From positions 12,976,139 to 13,040,138 of the forward strand of contig NC_064039.1 in NCBI RefSeq assembly GCF_932526225.1: a stretch of DNA of 64,000 nucleotides. The letters are read 5' to 3'. Within the stretch, counting starts at the first letter, position 1. The number at the start of each line of letters is the position of its first letter. The position numbers and the translations under genes are program-made. Origin of the DNA: Nematostella vectensis (Eukaryota > Cnidaria > Anthozoa > Actiniaria > Edwardsiidae). This document shows positions 13,473 to 24,700 of this stretch, in pieces. The notes below the pieces were generated by a model, which searched no databases, had not been told where the DNA came from, and saw nothing but the letters and a program-made list of their open reading frames with translations.

Positions 13473-16400
13473 ATGGCGGCCAACAAAGTAGAAGTTCAAT
13501 ACTCGGAAAGCGAACCAGAAAACTCAGATAACGCGAGCGAAGATGGCGACGTTGAGAGCGAAGGTTTGTCTGCTATGATGTGTTTGTCATGTTGTGTACG
13601 ACATGTGTTAAAGCACAGGACTTTTTGCTTAAAGGTCGCAGTGTTTTGGTGTATGTTAGCACGTGGCTGTCGTTTGTTTGGTTTTAATACATTGTATTGT
13701 TGCTTTAGAGACAGCCTTTTTAAATAGCGCTAGTGATTTAAGCCTCTTAAAGCCTTGAACATGAACTAAATACCCTTTATGCGGTGCAAACTGGACTCTT
13801 AGCAAATATAACATGGCAAGAACTTTGAAGTTAGAAAAAAAGAGTTGAACACTTTAAGTTTTTAAGTATTACACTAAGAGAAAGTTCATTTATTATCCCA
13901 AGGGGGGATGAGAATTTTGATAAAAGTAAGGGATAAAATTAGTTGCCCCCCCTTTCAGGAGGAACAAAATTTTCCATCCCCCCCCCCCCCCCCCCCCACC
14001 TTATGCTTCCCCCATATTTTCGGTGCAAATGAGGAAGAGATTAGCTGCAAGCTGGAGTGCAAGCAAGATATTAGCTGCAAGCTTGTCAGAAAGTGGAGGG
14101 GAAAGAATTATCTGAAAACATTAATTCCGAAAAAGTGAAGGAACTCAATTTCTCAAAGGTGCAACTACATCCAGGTTGTCAACCCGGTAAAGGTTGATGC
14201 TATATATGGCGCAGGAGAAGCAAAAAGGCTTTTTGTTCTTCTCCTTGCGAGAAAAGTGATTGTAAGCATAAGAAAAGAAACAGAGAGAGAAAGACTGCAA
14301 ATCAGATATGAGAGAGGATGTTGATGACGAAAATTGAGCATGTGTAGAATAAGAACATTTTTTGAATAATTAAAATATGGAACATAAGCACTTTATAAAT
14401 ATTGTATAGCGGGAACCGTGAAAAAAATTGTATATAGAGTGTATACAGGTTTGCATTCCATAGATAAAACATGGCTTGAAGAAGGCCTATCAAGCCACCA
14501 TTCTATGCTCCAGTTCAATGGCGAGTCACACAAAGCATCCTCCATCGGCTAATTCAACCAATATATTTTCAAATAAAGATCATTAATACCATATCAGACT
14601 TCATTTGCAGATTGTTATTTCGAAGTTTCCTCGCAAATAAACCGATGATAAACAACAGCCAAGGAGTGGGTGATTGACATTCTTAAATACATATCCTGGA
14701 CTCCTGGATTGTGCATGCCAAATAACTGCCCCCAAACTGAGAATTCTTGAACCTAAAAGTCTTATTTGACACTTGGTCAAATAAATGGAAGAGGCAACAT
14801 CAAACGAATAAATCAGTGCCCCCCCTTTTTATATCAAAACACTTTTGACGTCCTCCCTTTAAACCTTGAAAATTTCTCAAGGCCCTCCACAGTATCCTCA
14901 CACCCCCCTCCCCCCCTTGGGATAGTTATCTGGCGGATAAAATAGTGCTGCACAAAGCGTTGATAGAAGGCTGGATAACTATTCCCTGAATAGCCATCAT
15001 TTACCACTAAATGACTTCCGATTTCCATGGTTAATATGCAAAGTGGTGAACATTGAAAGAGCTACAAAAATTGCCAGAAAACAAACAGTTTATTGAGGCA
15101 AGGTGCACATAAATCACAGAATGATAAAAGGGGATAGTGTTTAGCTTATTCCTTTATTTGGAAGTTTCATTTCTGGACAGTGAAGGCAATATAAATTGAA
15201 TCCTTTTCTAACAGCTGCATGTAAGTTTGTTGTTCATAGAGAATTTACCAACAGTAAAATTCTTCATTTGCATGTGTTTCAACTTGCACTGTGTCTTAAA
15301 TTAATCTAAATTCTGACAATAAATTAGAAAGCAAGAAGCCAATTTGTTTTTTCTTCACATTTATTCAGTGGATAAGATTTTATTTGACCTCTATCATCTG
15401 GATAACTTTAACTGCTGGATAACTTTTATTCGGGCTTTGTGAAACCAAATCACACCACTCAGATAAGTTTTATCTGCTGGATAAGGATTTAACCTGTTGA
15501 TAAGGCTTATCCAGACTTTGTGCAACCGGCCCCAGCTAGTTAATAAATAATTAGTTAATTTATGTTCTTTTTTATTTATTGTTATTGTTATTTTACAAAT
15601 TTTAACTTGGTGTATAGCAGTAAGCCTTACAAGATGAAACTAAGATGATTGCCTTTGAGAAGAAAGCAACCCTAGCAATATATTTAAACCCTCCTTCTGT
15701 TAAATGTAGATTGACACAAGTGCTATATAGGATATTTTATCTCATCTGCCCCTGAGAGGAAATTTGGCCTAAGTTCTGAACTAGCTGAATCCCAACTGCT
15801 GAACCCATTTAAGGCGTGCGAATATAGACAATAGTTACTTGCACTAGCTGATCACATGAATTTCTTAGTTGCAGATTTAAGCCAAATAAACACAGACATT
15901 AATGTGCCAATCATGACAGGGAATGAGGCAAAAGTCAAGTCTTTAAATTAAATTAAGCCCTTACAAAGAAACTTTCTTGCTTATTTGTAGGAGCTGAATA
16001 ATTTGCTTTTTGTTGTTATTTTGACCATTAAAACCTTAGTGCTCATTAGTTTTCCACCCAAAAAGTCATGTGATCTGCTAGTGCAAGTTGCCTATAATGG
16101 TGCCTATTTGAAGCTGGAGGGAAGATAATATGCTCTACTATTTAAAACAGCAACAGAAATGCATTATCAAATCCACCTGAAATTGAAGCTTCCCTCATAA
16201 TAGTCCTCATTAACAAGGTGTTCTACACCCTGTGCAGAGAGATTTTAGTTTTTATAGGCCAATCTTGTGCTCTTGTTGATGATGAAAGCATAAATATATC
16301 TCAGAAGTAAGTTAAGTTGTGTATGTTGGCTTGTCATGGTTGTTACTTCCAGGTGAAGAGAACCTTCAGAGTAAAAGTAGATGGGCCGATGCCATGTCAC

Positions 16401-17903
16401 AAATTCTTAATAAACCCCTCACAGATAATAAAGTGAGTAGCAGAAACAGTGTTTGCTTCAATGTAATTCTGTATTAACATTTACTTTACATAAACAGTAT
16501 TTTCATGACTATAATTTATTTCACAGCCAGTAATATTGTCCAAATATCAAAAAGGCAGTAAAAGGAAAGCTGAGCATAGAGAAGAAATGAAAAAGAAAAA
16601 GGTAAGAGAAAAATTGTATGAGTGTGTTTGTTAAAAGTTTTTTTAATGTTTGCATAGCATTTTTTATTGAATGTCCTCCTTTTAATGATATCGATGTAGG
16701 CTAAAGCACAAGAGAAACATGCAATTCTTGAGAAAGACCATATAATCCCTGACAAATCAAATCTAGATTATGACAGAAACCTTGTGAAAATAGCTACAAG
16801 AGGGGGTAAGATGGAATTTATTTTCATGTGCTATTCTGATTTTTTTCTTCAGTGTAATAGATTAAGTTTTAAAATATACTCCATACCTTTCTCTACAGTT
16901 GTGAAATTATTCAATGCAGTAAGTAAACATCAGAAGGAGATGGACACAAAATTAAGTAAAGCAACAACTGAGACAAAGAAAACTAAAGGTACTTGAAGTT
17001 AACCAGTCTTCACTTGTTTTCTTGATATCTGTATATAGTATGTGCTCCTTGATGGTTGTGTTTGCTGATTAATTCCATTTATGTTTTTCATAGTAATGGA
17101 GTCATTGACAAAGTCATCATTTCTGGACATGCTCAAGAGGTCATCCGATGCAACAGTCACTGAAGAATCCACAGAAACAACTAAAAAAGCAAATCAAAAG
17201 GGGAACAAGGTGAGTTAGATAAATAGTTTTTTTTTCTCTTGGTAGAGACCCAATTTCTAAGTTTTGGTGAGAGTGGCTAGATTTGTGAGTATGCCAATAT
17301 GATACCAAGTATGAACATGATTATCAGGACAATGATTATTTTTTCCAACGTTCATTGTGCCATTTTGATGGTGCTGTTAACTTAACTGCATATATGACCA
17401 TACCCAGATGCAGAGATGACAAAAAGCAAAATAAAACATTGGAAAGGCAACCAATATTGGGAGCCACTTACATTAAATATTATAAAAAATGTTGAATATT
17501 GCAGTTTGCTTTTGTTGAAAAGTTGACAGTGTCTCCTGTCCTTATTATTTCCATCTTGTTTTGACTTCTTTTAGTGTTTGGTGTGTTGCACAATTGATAT
17601 TCTGAAAGTGAAATTAGCCTGTTTGCTATCAGCATCAGTGAAAAGGGGGGAATTGCCATCATGAATCTATTTGTCTTTAGCCTCTAACATTTCTTGAAAC
17701 GTTTTCCACAGAGTGAGAAGATGGATGAACAGAAGTCTTCTAACTCTTGGAACATACTACGGGATGATTTTATGATGGGCGCAAAACTCAAAGACTGGGA
17801 CAAGGAGGAGGGCAAATCCACTGAACTCCAAGATTACGAACTGCAGGCTCAAGGGTCAGATGATGACCAATCAGATGAAAGTGACCAATCAGACTCGAGC
17901 TAG
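13473..17903 (+). CDS. RRP15: RRP15-like ribosomal RNA processing protein
   Basis: Seven exons read as 13473-13563, 16353-16432, 16527-16601, 16700-16805, 16899-16988, 17094-17209 and 17712-17903 total 750 bases (249 residues plus stop), with all phases consistent. RRP15 is a nucleolar factor for 60S pre-ribosomal RNA maturation. Marks in order are an acidic N-terminus, 'RWADAMSQILNKPL', a Lys/Glu-rich helix, 'NLVKIATRGVVKLFNAVSKHQ', and the C-terminal 'WNILRDDFMMGAKLKDWDKE' followed by an acidic Ser/Asp tail. An in-frame upstream ATG at 13419 exists; 13473 was preferred because family members start with a short Met-Ala-Ala sequence before the acidic stretch. The first intron is 2.8 kb and carries repeats. 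Confidence 0.93.
13905..14400 (+). repeat. Dispersed coding-like repeat (family F), copy in RRP15 intron 1
   Basis: Translated on the plus strand this contains EEQNFPSPPPPP, then NEEEISCKLE and 'KWRGKNYLKTLIPKK'. The same protein-like order is seen on the minus strand at 58837-59398. After the coding-like part both copies continue through GCAAAAAGGCTTTT to AAGCACTTTATAA. A homopolymer C run at about 13980 breaks the frame. It looks like a degenerate copy of an unrecognised gene or transposon end. Confidence 0.6.
14517..14690. repeat. Dispersed repeat, 'CGCAAATAAACC' family, copy 2
   Basis: This shares CCAATATATTTTCAA, TCGCAAATAAACC and GAGTGGGTGATTGACATTCTT in order with 6118-6275. The ends are not resolved. 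Confidence 0.6.
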
Positions 17904-18600
17904 GTGTCAATCTAGAGAGCAGGGCCAATCAGATTAATCTACGAGAGAGATATATCTAATATGATTCGTGCCAGCAGAGTGGTTACATGAAATGTAGATA
18001 TCAGACAGAATGCATTGCTACCTGCATCTGTTAAATTCTCAATTCAATTTTCTGCCGTTGTCATCCATGTTGTCGTCACCCACGTTGTCTACATCGTTGC
18101 TTGGTGTCCCCAATAAATACTTGGTGAGATAAACAAATCAGTTACACTCTGATTCACCACGATGTGCACCTTAATTTCTATTAAAGAAGATTTTAACCCC
18201 TTTTAACTCAAGAATGCTAAGCATTCGAACCAAGCTGTTAGCAAAGTTTCCGATGTCACGCACCAGATCATCAGCGACTTAGAACGATCATTTGTTTTTA
18301 AGCACCATCTACACGAGCAATTTTTATTTGATCACTATAGTTGACCGTGTATGTAGGCCAGCAATTTTATGTGACAATGTTTATTTGCTCTTGTAGATGG
18401 GACAAAGTCGGCAATTTATATGTGGCAACTCTTGTGTTAAAAGAGGTTGCAGGTTTGCTTTTTCTTAGCAATAAAAGATTGTCACGCAAATAAAGATTGA
18501 CAACTAATTTGCTGTTTAAAAGTAATGCTTTCGCATAAACACCGACAATTATTTGCCTGTCTATCTGCACGGTCAAAAGTCTGGGTTTTCCCCGAATTCA
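17904..18600. other. RRP15 downstream region
   Basis: No further exon is visible. AATAAA at about 18112 is a plausible polyadenylation signal for RRP15. The rest is AT-rich and unremarkable. Confidence 0.5.
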
Positions 18601-19045
18601 CAGGGTGTGTCAAACTTTGTTCCTCTTCTTTGGAGTCAATTGTGGAGTAGGATTTTACATAATAAAAAAATCATTTATTTTTGGCGCCGAATGGATTTCT
18701 GTGCATACAATTTTATCCAAATGTTTCAAGTTTTCTCCTCGAGACAAACGAAATTGATGGCTGACTATTTTGACACCTCTTTTTATAGTTCAATGGCCCC
18801 TTGGTTTCTTTTAGAGACCTACGGACGGCCACGTGTTTTGGCTGTTTTCAGATAACGTTTTTCCAAAAAAAGTCTCTTAATATTGAAACATGCTATTCAA
18901 GGGTGAATAAAAGCATAAAATTGGGCTCATTGCTATTTAAAGGGCGTGAAAATCGCGAAGAAGTGCCAAAAGATGTAGACAAAAATCATACCTGTCAACC
19001 TCCGAAAATCTCAAGGCTTGAGATTTTTGGGGGGGAGGGGTGGGG

Positions 19046-19414
19046 CGAATCGCCCCTCCGGGCCTCGCAGCCCCATTTTAGGCTTGGGAGGTGCGCTGGG
19101 CCCCTCCGACCCCAGCCCCATTCCAGGCTTGGGAGGCGCGCCGCGCCCCGCCGATCCCCCCAGCCCCGTCTCATGCAGATGAGGCCCCGCGTAGATTGAT
19201 AATTGCTAATTATCAATATACGTCGGGACCACTTCGCGTAGATAAATAATTGGCAATTACTAATCTACGTCGAGACCACTTCGCGTAGATAAATAATTAG
19301 CAATGGTTAGCAATCATTAATCTACGGCGGGACTGGGGCCTTTCATAGAAACGAGTGGGAGCCTTGCAATTAGACCCCCGTCTGTCCTGTAGTATATGCA
19401 CATGTGCATAGCAT
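19046..19414 (+). repeat. Left terminal inverted repeat of the virus-like element
   Basis: Begins CGAATCGCCCCTCCGGG. It contains ~2.5 units of a ~48-bp GC-rich repeat, then ~60-bp units around GTAGATAAATAATT and CGGGACCACTTCGCG, then CTTGCAATTAGACCCCCGTC and the palindrome TATGCACATGTGCATA. The same order is found inverted at 32224-32820. Confidence 0.88.
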
Positions 19415-19431
19415 TGGGTTGGGCCGCCACC

Positions 19432-20166
19432 CTACGGAGCGCGGAATGACCGTTTTTTGGCCGTAAATTCAAAGCCGCTGGCGTGGCGTTTTAACCTGAG
19501 CTTTACCCGAACACCCCGCTCCTGAACCCCTCGCGAATTTCTCGCAGTCTCTTTTTCATATTTTCGCGTGTCTCCAGGGAGGGAGGCTTTTCTCTCACGC
19601 GATGCGAGGCCGTGTCGAGCTCTGATAGCGGCCTTGAGCGCGTAGTATCTCTCTTGTTCCCGAAGTATTAGCCGAAACTCTTCGTCTGAGATATTCCCGT
19701 CTTGCAGAGCCTTAGAGGCCAGCTCGCTGATCGAGTTTTTCTTACTCTCCGCTAAAACCATCGTGTCTTCGTGTTTAGCCACCTTGCTCGTAAGACCCCT
19801 AGAGACTACCCCTGCGCCCATGACACCGACCAGCCCAGCGACCCCTGCCAGCGGACCGCCGATCAAAGCCCCTATCCCACTCAAAGAGACCCCTACCCCG
19901 GCGCTGGAAAGCGCCCCTGCAATGATGCCGGATGCCACAGACACAGCATGGGTAACGGCAAAGGCGCGCTTATACTTTTTCCGCACCTGTCGATGATGCG
20001 TTATCTCGTTGTCTAGAACCGCCTGAGTGTCACATATTTTCTGGAGTCGGAAGCTTTGCACGTCGCCGCCGACGCTTGCCGGAACGGCAGGCGTCATGTG
20101 CGTTTGCGGGCAAACACTGGGAAGCGAGGGGTATATGGCACCACTGCTAACGTCGCTGTTTGCCAT
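19432..20166 (-). CDS. Conserved element protein with paired hydrophobic segments, function unknown
   Basis: One intact frame of 244 residues. A polar N-terminal ~55 residues is followed by a basic patch (HHRQVRKKYKR), then a long Gly/Ala/Val-rich hydrophobic stretch (about residues 68-125) that can form two membrane helices around 'SLSGIGALIGGPLAG', then a charged helical region and a very basic C-terminus. I do not recognise a named family; proteins of this layout accompany cnidarian Polinton-like elements. It lies 16 bases downstream of the penton-like gene on the same strand and may be co-transcribed with it. It is the only sizeable gene of the element without an evident break. A virion membrane or DNA-binding structural role is speculation. 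Confidence 0.7.
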   Translation of the reverse strand: MANSDVSSGAIYPSLPSVCPQTHMTPAVPASVGGDVQSFRLQKICDTQAVLDNEITHHRQVRKKYKRAFAVTHAVSVASGIIAGALSSAGVGVSLSGIGALIGGPLAGVAGLVGVMGAGVVSRGLTSKVAKHEDTMVLAESKKNSISELASKALQDGNISDEEFRLILREQERYYALKAAIRARHGLASRERKASLPGDTRKYEKETARNSRGVQERGVRVKLRLKRHASGFEFTAKKRSFRAP

Positions 20167-20182
20167 GTCTGTTACGTCGGAG

Positions 20183-20865
20183 CTAGGTTAGCTCTAATAC
20201 AAGGCGAACAGGCTTGCCCTTAAAGTCCACCCGTCTACCGCAGTCATCCCTGATCCATATTTGGATACTCGAGACAAACTCGGAGGAAGATGCTGCGACA
20301 CAAACGGGGGTGTCGGGTCCATAGACGACTTTCTCGTGCGGTCTCCCGCGGGTTTCTAGGCAAGCGAGAACGTTTGAAGGCTCACCTAAGGAGAGGCATA
20401 TGCGTGCGATCTACGATATCGCAGCAGATGTAGAGGGCCTCTATTTTCGGCAAAGCCACCTTAAGTGGGGGTCCCCCCAAGGGCAGTGCGAGGCCCCGCT
20501 CCCCTAACTGATTGTGTTTAGCCTCTAGGCCAAATAGTGCCCAAAGCTCGGCATTCGGGAACGCAACGCCACTGGACATAAGCGCGATCTTCCCGGTGAG
20601 GGGATCCAGCTTCGCGGTCAGGATCTTGCTTTCAGCGCGGTTGATGGTCTCCACGATGGACTCGGCCGTGTAGTGCCCGGCTGGCAGGGTAGCGATGGGC
20701 GGGATGGGCGATGGGCGGGGTCGTTATCTGATGCTCCCGCTCGGGATTATACCAGCTGTTAAACAGCGAGCAGTGCCGGAGCGCCACGAAGCGTGGGCGC
20801 CTTATCGGCCGCTCGAAGTAGAGCGTCTGTTCGCCTTTGGTGAGCAAAATATGTAGGACCACCAT
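20183..20865 (-). pseudogene. Penton-like minor capsid protein, broken
   Basis: About 225 codons are spread over three frames. The N-terminal part (20865 down to ~20700) includes 'LYFERPI' and 'HCSLFNSWYNPE'. The middle is in 20382-20654 (METINRAESKI ... 'ALYICCDIVD'). The C-terminal part runs from ~20400 to the stop at 20183-20185 and includes the strand pattern 'IQIWIRDDCGRRVDF' then GKPVRLVLEL. That C-terminal pattern (I-x-I-W-x-x-D-x-x-G-x-x-x-D-F-x-G-x-P-V) is typical of the single jelly-roll minor capsid (penton) proteins of Polinton-like viruses. Frame changes lie near 20660-20700 and near 20395. The start at 20865 leaves 63 bp to the divergent gene at 20929. Penton assignment rests on pattern recognition only. 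Confidence 0.72.
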
Positions 20866-20928
20866 TGTGTTGAACACAGCCCGCCTTCGTGTTTAATAGG
20901 ACTGAGCATTGATTGAGAAGGCTGGCGG
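20866..20928. promoter_or_regulatory. Divergent intergenic spacer between penton-like and TM-anchored genes
   Basis: Only ~63 bases separate the two start codons, so any promoter must serve both strands. It contains TTTAATAGG but no defensible TATA box. Confidence 0.4.
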
Positions 20929-22405
20929 ATGCTGAACGAGGAGGCGAAAGGGGTGGAAGAGACGAAGAAGGCGGCAACTGCGGCGGGAGCCCTATAGCCG
21001 AACATATCAAACACGCTATAGCCGAACAAGTCAAACGCGCAAAACCCGGTTTCCCTAGATCTCTGACCCTCGGGCGGCCTCGCAGAGGCCTGCTCTACGC
21101 CGTGCCCGCGACCCCCGTGGAGAGCACGGCCTCCGACATCACCCCACTACTCTCGCAGCTAGAGATACACGTGGCTGAGGACAAATCATTCATGACTAGG
21201 GTCCGAGACGTATTCAAAGAGACAGTGGTCACGCACAAGTCCGCCAAGGAGTCTCGCTATCAGAGCCTTTCTATGGGTACTGGCCACAGCAACTCAACTT
21301 TGCGGTCTGGTGCGCAACCGCCGGATGCGGGGTGTCCCTAACCGACCCCGCTTTCGCCACGCTCTCCTCTGTCATCAGGGGAATTCTAAGGTTTCACGTC
21401 TACTTTACCACGCGGAGGATACTCTACGAGCTCGGCGCCCCCGTGCCTGGCGACAGCCCGTTCACGCAAAAAGGTAACCCCTACAAGAAAGCCGCTTTCG
21501 AGCGTCTATGTATAGAGTTCGGCTTGCCGCGTAAGCCGGACTTCCGATGGAAAGGCGGGGCGGAACCACGGACTAGGCGATGTGTTTTTGTTCTACCCGG
21601 GGGAGGGGTATCGCAACGTGCACGTGATCCGTGGCTACGACACGGCGGCGGACGAGTACCTGAGCCACCTCAATCTGTTTAGCGACGAAGATGGGACATA
21701 CAATAGTGGGAAGCAGGTGGGTTTCATACGCAACGACGACCACGGGGGCGTGCAATATAGCTGGTTTGCGCCTCCCAAAGGCGAGGGGCTGACAAAAGCA
21801 GGGCTAGGAAGACTCGATCGCTCGGTCGAGGCGTTCGTCTACGCAGTGCTTGGCGCGCAGGTGAACGTCCGTTCCTCCATCGCGGGGGCCGGTGGGCCGG
21901 CCATGGAGGCGCAGGCGGAGTTCACGAAGCTGCTTGAAGACGCGATCATAGAAAACGACATCGTTCAAAGCGTGCAAAGGTACCAGTTAGCCGGGCAGGA
22001 GGCCAAGGTGAGACTGAGTCTTGCGGTTGCACCAGGAGTGTGGCTGATGCCGAGCGATCTGGTGATAAACACGCAAAGCGTCGTGGGCTAAAACAATAAA
22101 CTGCAGAAAGCCACAGACTCCATGACGCTCGGCGCGAACGCGATCAACACCGAGACAAAGCCAGTGTGCAACACGTGACTGATCCGAGGATCGACCGCGA
22201 GGTGCGAAGCAAGGCTTTAGCACCTGCGAAAGTGCACGCAGAGGGCGCGGCGCCTGCCCCCTCTCCACGTATGCATGCTGCGTATAGCATGACTGCCGCC
22301 GGAACGGCAAGCGCACCCGGACCGGGCGAAATAAGTGACCACACCGCCCTCAAGGCGGGGTTGTCGGCACTCGCGGTGGCCGCGGCGTATTACTTGTTCC
22401 GATGA
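20929..22405 (+). pseudogene. Large conserved element protein with C-terminal membrane anchor, broken; function unknown
   Basis: About 490 codons in changing frames, with fragments around 20913-21270, 21275-21560 (containing 'WPQQLNFAVWCATAGCG'), 21560-22091 (containing 'GLTKAGLGRLDRSVEAFVY', 'LGAQVNVRSSI', 'GVWLMPSDLVINTQSVVG') and 22166-22405, which ends in one membrane helix 'ALKAGLSALAVAAAYYLFR' and a stop. Frame changes lie near 21000, 21272, 21555 and 22170, with a stop codon at 22089-22091. The tail overlaps the convergent gene on the minus strand by 16 bases. It does not match a family I can name. Size, position among capsid genes and the C-terminal anchor suggest a virion surface or membrane-associated structural protein (inference). 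Confidence 0.65.
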
Positions 22406-23329
22406 TTGCTTTGCATTCGACGAACCAAGAACGCGGCTACGGCTAGAATGAGCAGCCACGCATTTTCGCCAAGAAATTTCACCGCTTTTCCTGCAGCCTT
22501 AAACACGAAGTTCGCGATGCTGCCTACTAGCCCAGGGAGAAGCTCGCCTAGCTTTTTCCCGATAGCCTTAAGCCCGTTACCGACCCCTCTGGCCAAGGAA
22601 GAGAGCGACTTGCCGAGCGACGTCACAATGGCGCGATCGTCTTAGCTACGGCCAACCCGATAGCGGTGACGGTAAAGCCGTACTTTTTGAAGATGGCTTT
22701 GATGCGCTCTCTTAGCGGCTTTTGGTTCTCGAGCTCTCGGTTTTCGCGTTCTACTTCGTCAATCTCGGATAGCCTCTCCTCGTTGCGCTTACGGGCCTCT
22801 TGGCGGCGACTGTCTGACGTGTTAGGGTCGTCGATCGTCTCCCTGTCTGGGGCTACCACCCCTTGCAGCTCTTGGACTCGTTCTGTGTTCTCTGGATCAC
22901 CGCGTCTATCTCTGCCACGGACCCAATCGCCAGCTTAAAGCCTTTCAGCTTTGCAACGTCCTGTCGAACGCCCCCGTTCTCATTGAACAGCTGTCTTGGT
23001 TTAGTCCAATCTCCTTTGTCGAGGTTGCGAAGCTGTATTAGCGTCTTTCCCCTCCGGTCTGACTGGAACCGTATCAGATTCTCGTTAAGGTCTGGGTATT
23101 TCTCCCTGAGGGACTGGAGACCGAGTCTTGTCGCTGCACCCTCTGTGGTGAACGAGGTTTCAGCGGTCGTTTGCGTCCGGGCCCCCCGCGACGACGTGCT
23201 CGTCATTGGGATCGACTCCCAATCGTCGGGGTCAAACGGGATAAGGGGCGTCGTCTCGTCGTCCCCTGCTCCGCGATCGGCGGACGCACCCGGCAAGGCA
23301 TCGTCAATGTCAACGTCAACATCATCCAT
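22390..23329 (-). pseudogene. Amphipathic/membrane minor virion protein, possibly pVI-like, broken
   Basis: Three consecutive frames read as one product of ~300 residues. 22853-23329 is an acidic N-terminus starting MDDVDVDIDD; 22623-22859 is a charged coiled region ending 'LREKIKAIFKKYGF'-like sequence (seen as LRERIKAIFKKYGFTVTAIG); 22390-22626 is Gly/Lys-rich amphipathic repeats ('SSLARGVGNGLKAIGKKLG') followed by a hydrophobic helix 'AWLLILAVAAFLVRR'. Frame changes lie near 22855 and 22625. The arrangement of amphipathic helices plus one TM next to capsid genes resembles membrane-active minor capsid proteins of adenovirus-related lineages; this is an analogy, not homology shown here. Confidence 0.6.
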
Positions 23330-23427
23330 GATGCGTGCGCATAACTCATGCTACGCTATATTAGACATGTCTAACAGTCCGCACCATAGCCACGCGACTT
23401 CGTACTTTATGTACGTACACCGTAGGG
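23330..23427. promoter_or_regulatory. Divergent spacer with a 14-bp palindrome
   Basis: A 98-bp gap between two divergent start codons contains the perfect palindrome TTAGACATGTCTAA (23361-23374). Its core AGACATGTCT fits the p53-family half-site pattern RRRCWWGYYY. Such matches occur by chance, so only the palindrome and its position are solid. Confidence 0.4.
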
Positions 23428-24687
23428 ATGTCAGTCAGCGATAAACTTGACCCCCAACGAACACCCAGAACTCCTCTGGGGTTGAAAGCCGAGAGAACTG
23501 TTCAGCGGGTCACTCTCAACCCGTCGACGGCTTCCCCCAGCGGGACGCTATATGTGGCGGTCCCAAAGCTATCGGAAGGCGTCACGCTTGTGCCTGGCTC
23601 CTTGAGGGTCGGTTTCGATCTCTCCATATCAGGCCAAGAGAATAATACCGTCGTGAACAACGTCGGCCGAAATCTCGTGAGCCGCCTGAAAATCACGTTT
23701 GCAGGAGAAACACTCCAGGACACCAACCGAAACGATGTCTTTAAAACGTATGAGGAGCTTTACCTGTCCAAGGTCGAGAGAGAGGACCGCCTGGAGCAGG
23801 GCATACAGTCAGAAAACATGCGCAAGCTTCGCTCCAAGGCTGGCGATAAAGCGACTAGTAGCGCCAAGTAGAACGCTCTAAACGCCGCCCACGGGGCGAC
23901 GTACACCATCCCGCTAGACCATTCTCTGCTGACGGACCACGGCGTACTGTACCCAAGGGCGCTCTCCGAGGCGCTGCTCTTCGAGATCACGCTCGCAACG
24001 GTTGACCAGGTAGTAGTCGGAAGCGATGCTGCCGAATTATCCTACGGCATCAAAAATCTAGAGCTGGAATACGAAAGCCTGAGGGACGACAACCTCGCCC
24101 GGTCTGCAGCCGCCGCCTACCAAAACGGCACAACGTTCTTCTACGAGCAAGTGAACCTCCACAAGACCTTCGTGATTAGCAAAGGGACGGACAGCATAAT
24201 CAACGAGAGTGTCAACCTGCCGCGAAGGTCTATGAGTCGTCTGTTGCTCCTCTTTGTGGAGCCATACACGGCAGGGGCTCGCGACTCTGAGAAGTTCGTG
24301 TACCCCGACATCAAGAGCGTTCGCGTTACGATCGACGGAATGCCAAATAAGGTCTTAAGCCAGGGACCACGGATTTCTGGAGGGAGGCGAAAAGGCGGTT
24401 CGTCCGCCCCTCCCCGGAGGGGGGGGGCACAGCGGAGCGCCTGCCGCTCCGGCAGTCAGCCCCGAGTCGTTCTATGGCGATAACAAGTTCTGTGGATCAA
24501 CCTTCGAACGACGGACGACAATGCTATCCATGGGGGCGGTCTCCGATTGGTCAACACCCGCGACGGTGTGCATCTCGAGATAAAACGCACGGCGAGCGGC
24601 ATGGGTACCGTAAACTGTCACATGTTTGTGGTGGCCGAAGCCCAAATGAACCTTATGAACGGACAGCTAGAGTCCATACAATACTGA
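23428..24687 (+). pseudogene. Candidate major capsid protein, broken
   Basis: About 420 codons. The first 147 (23428-23871) read 'DPQRTPRTPLGLKAERTVQ' and then beta-rich sequence with 'NVGRNLVSRLKITFAG' and 'YEELYLSKVERED'. An in-frame TAG sits at 23869-23871, and the same frame then continues (23872 to ~24363) with 'DHSLLTDHGVLYPRALSEA' and 'LLLLFVEPYTAGARDSEKF'. From ~24365 to 24480 the frame changes more than once around a G-run and the hairpin at 24436-24457. The last ~65 codons return to the first frame and stop at 24685-24687. Beta-rich composition, length, and position just upstream of the packaging ATPase fit a double jelly-roll MCP of the Polinton-like type, but the fold is inferred. 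Confidence 0.65.
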
Positions 24688-24700
24688 GCACAGACACGAA

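Noticed and set aside
18801-19199. 132-codon frame running from the flank into the left TIR
   Set aside because: It crosses the boundary between the host flank, the split MITE and the TIR, so it cannot be an ancestral gene.
19763-20016. Plus-strand frames opposite the 244-codon protein, and similar antisense frames at 22666-22938, 22863-23444, 24858-25205 and 28248-29212
   Set aside because: Antisense shadows of better supported virus genes; GC-rich DNA keeps opposite frames open.
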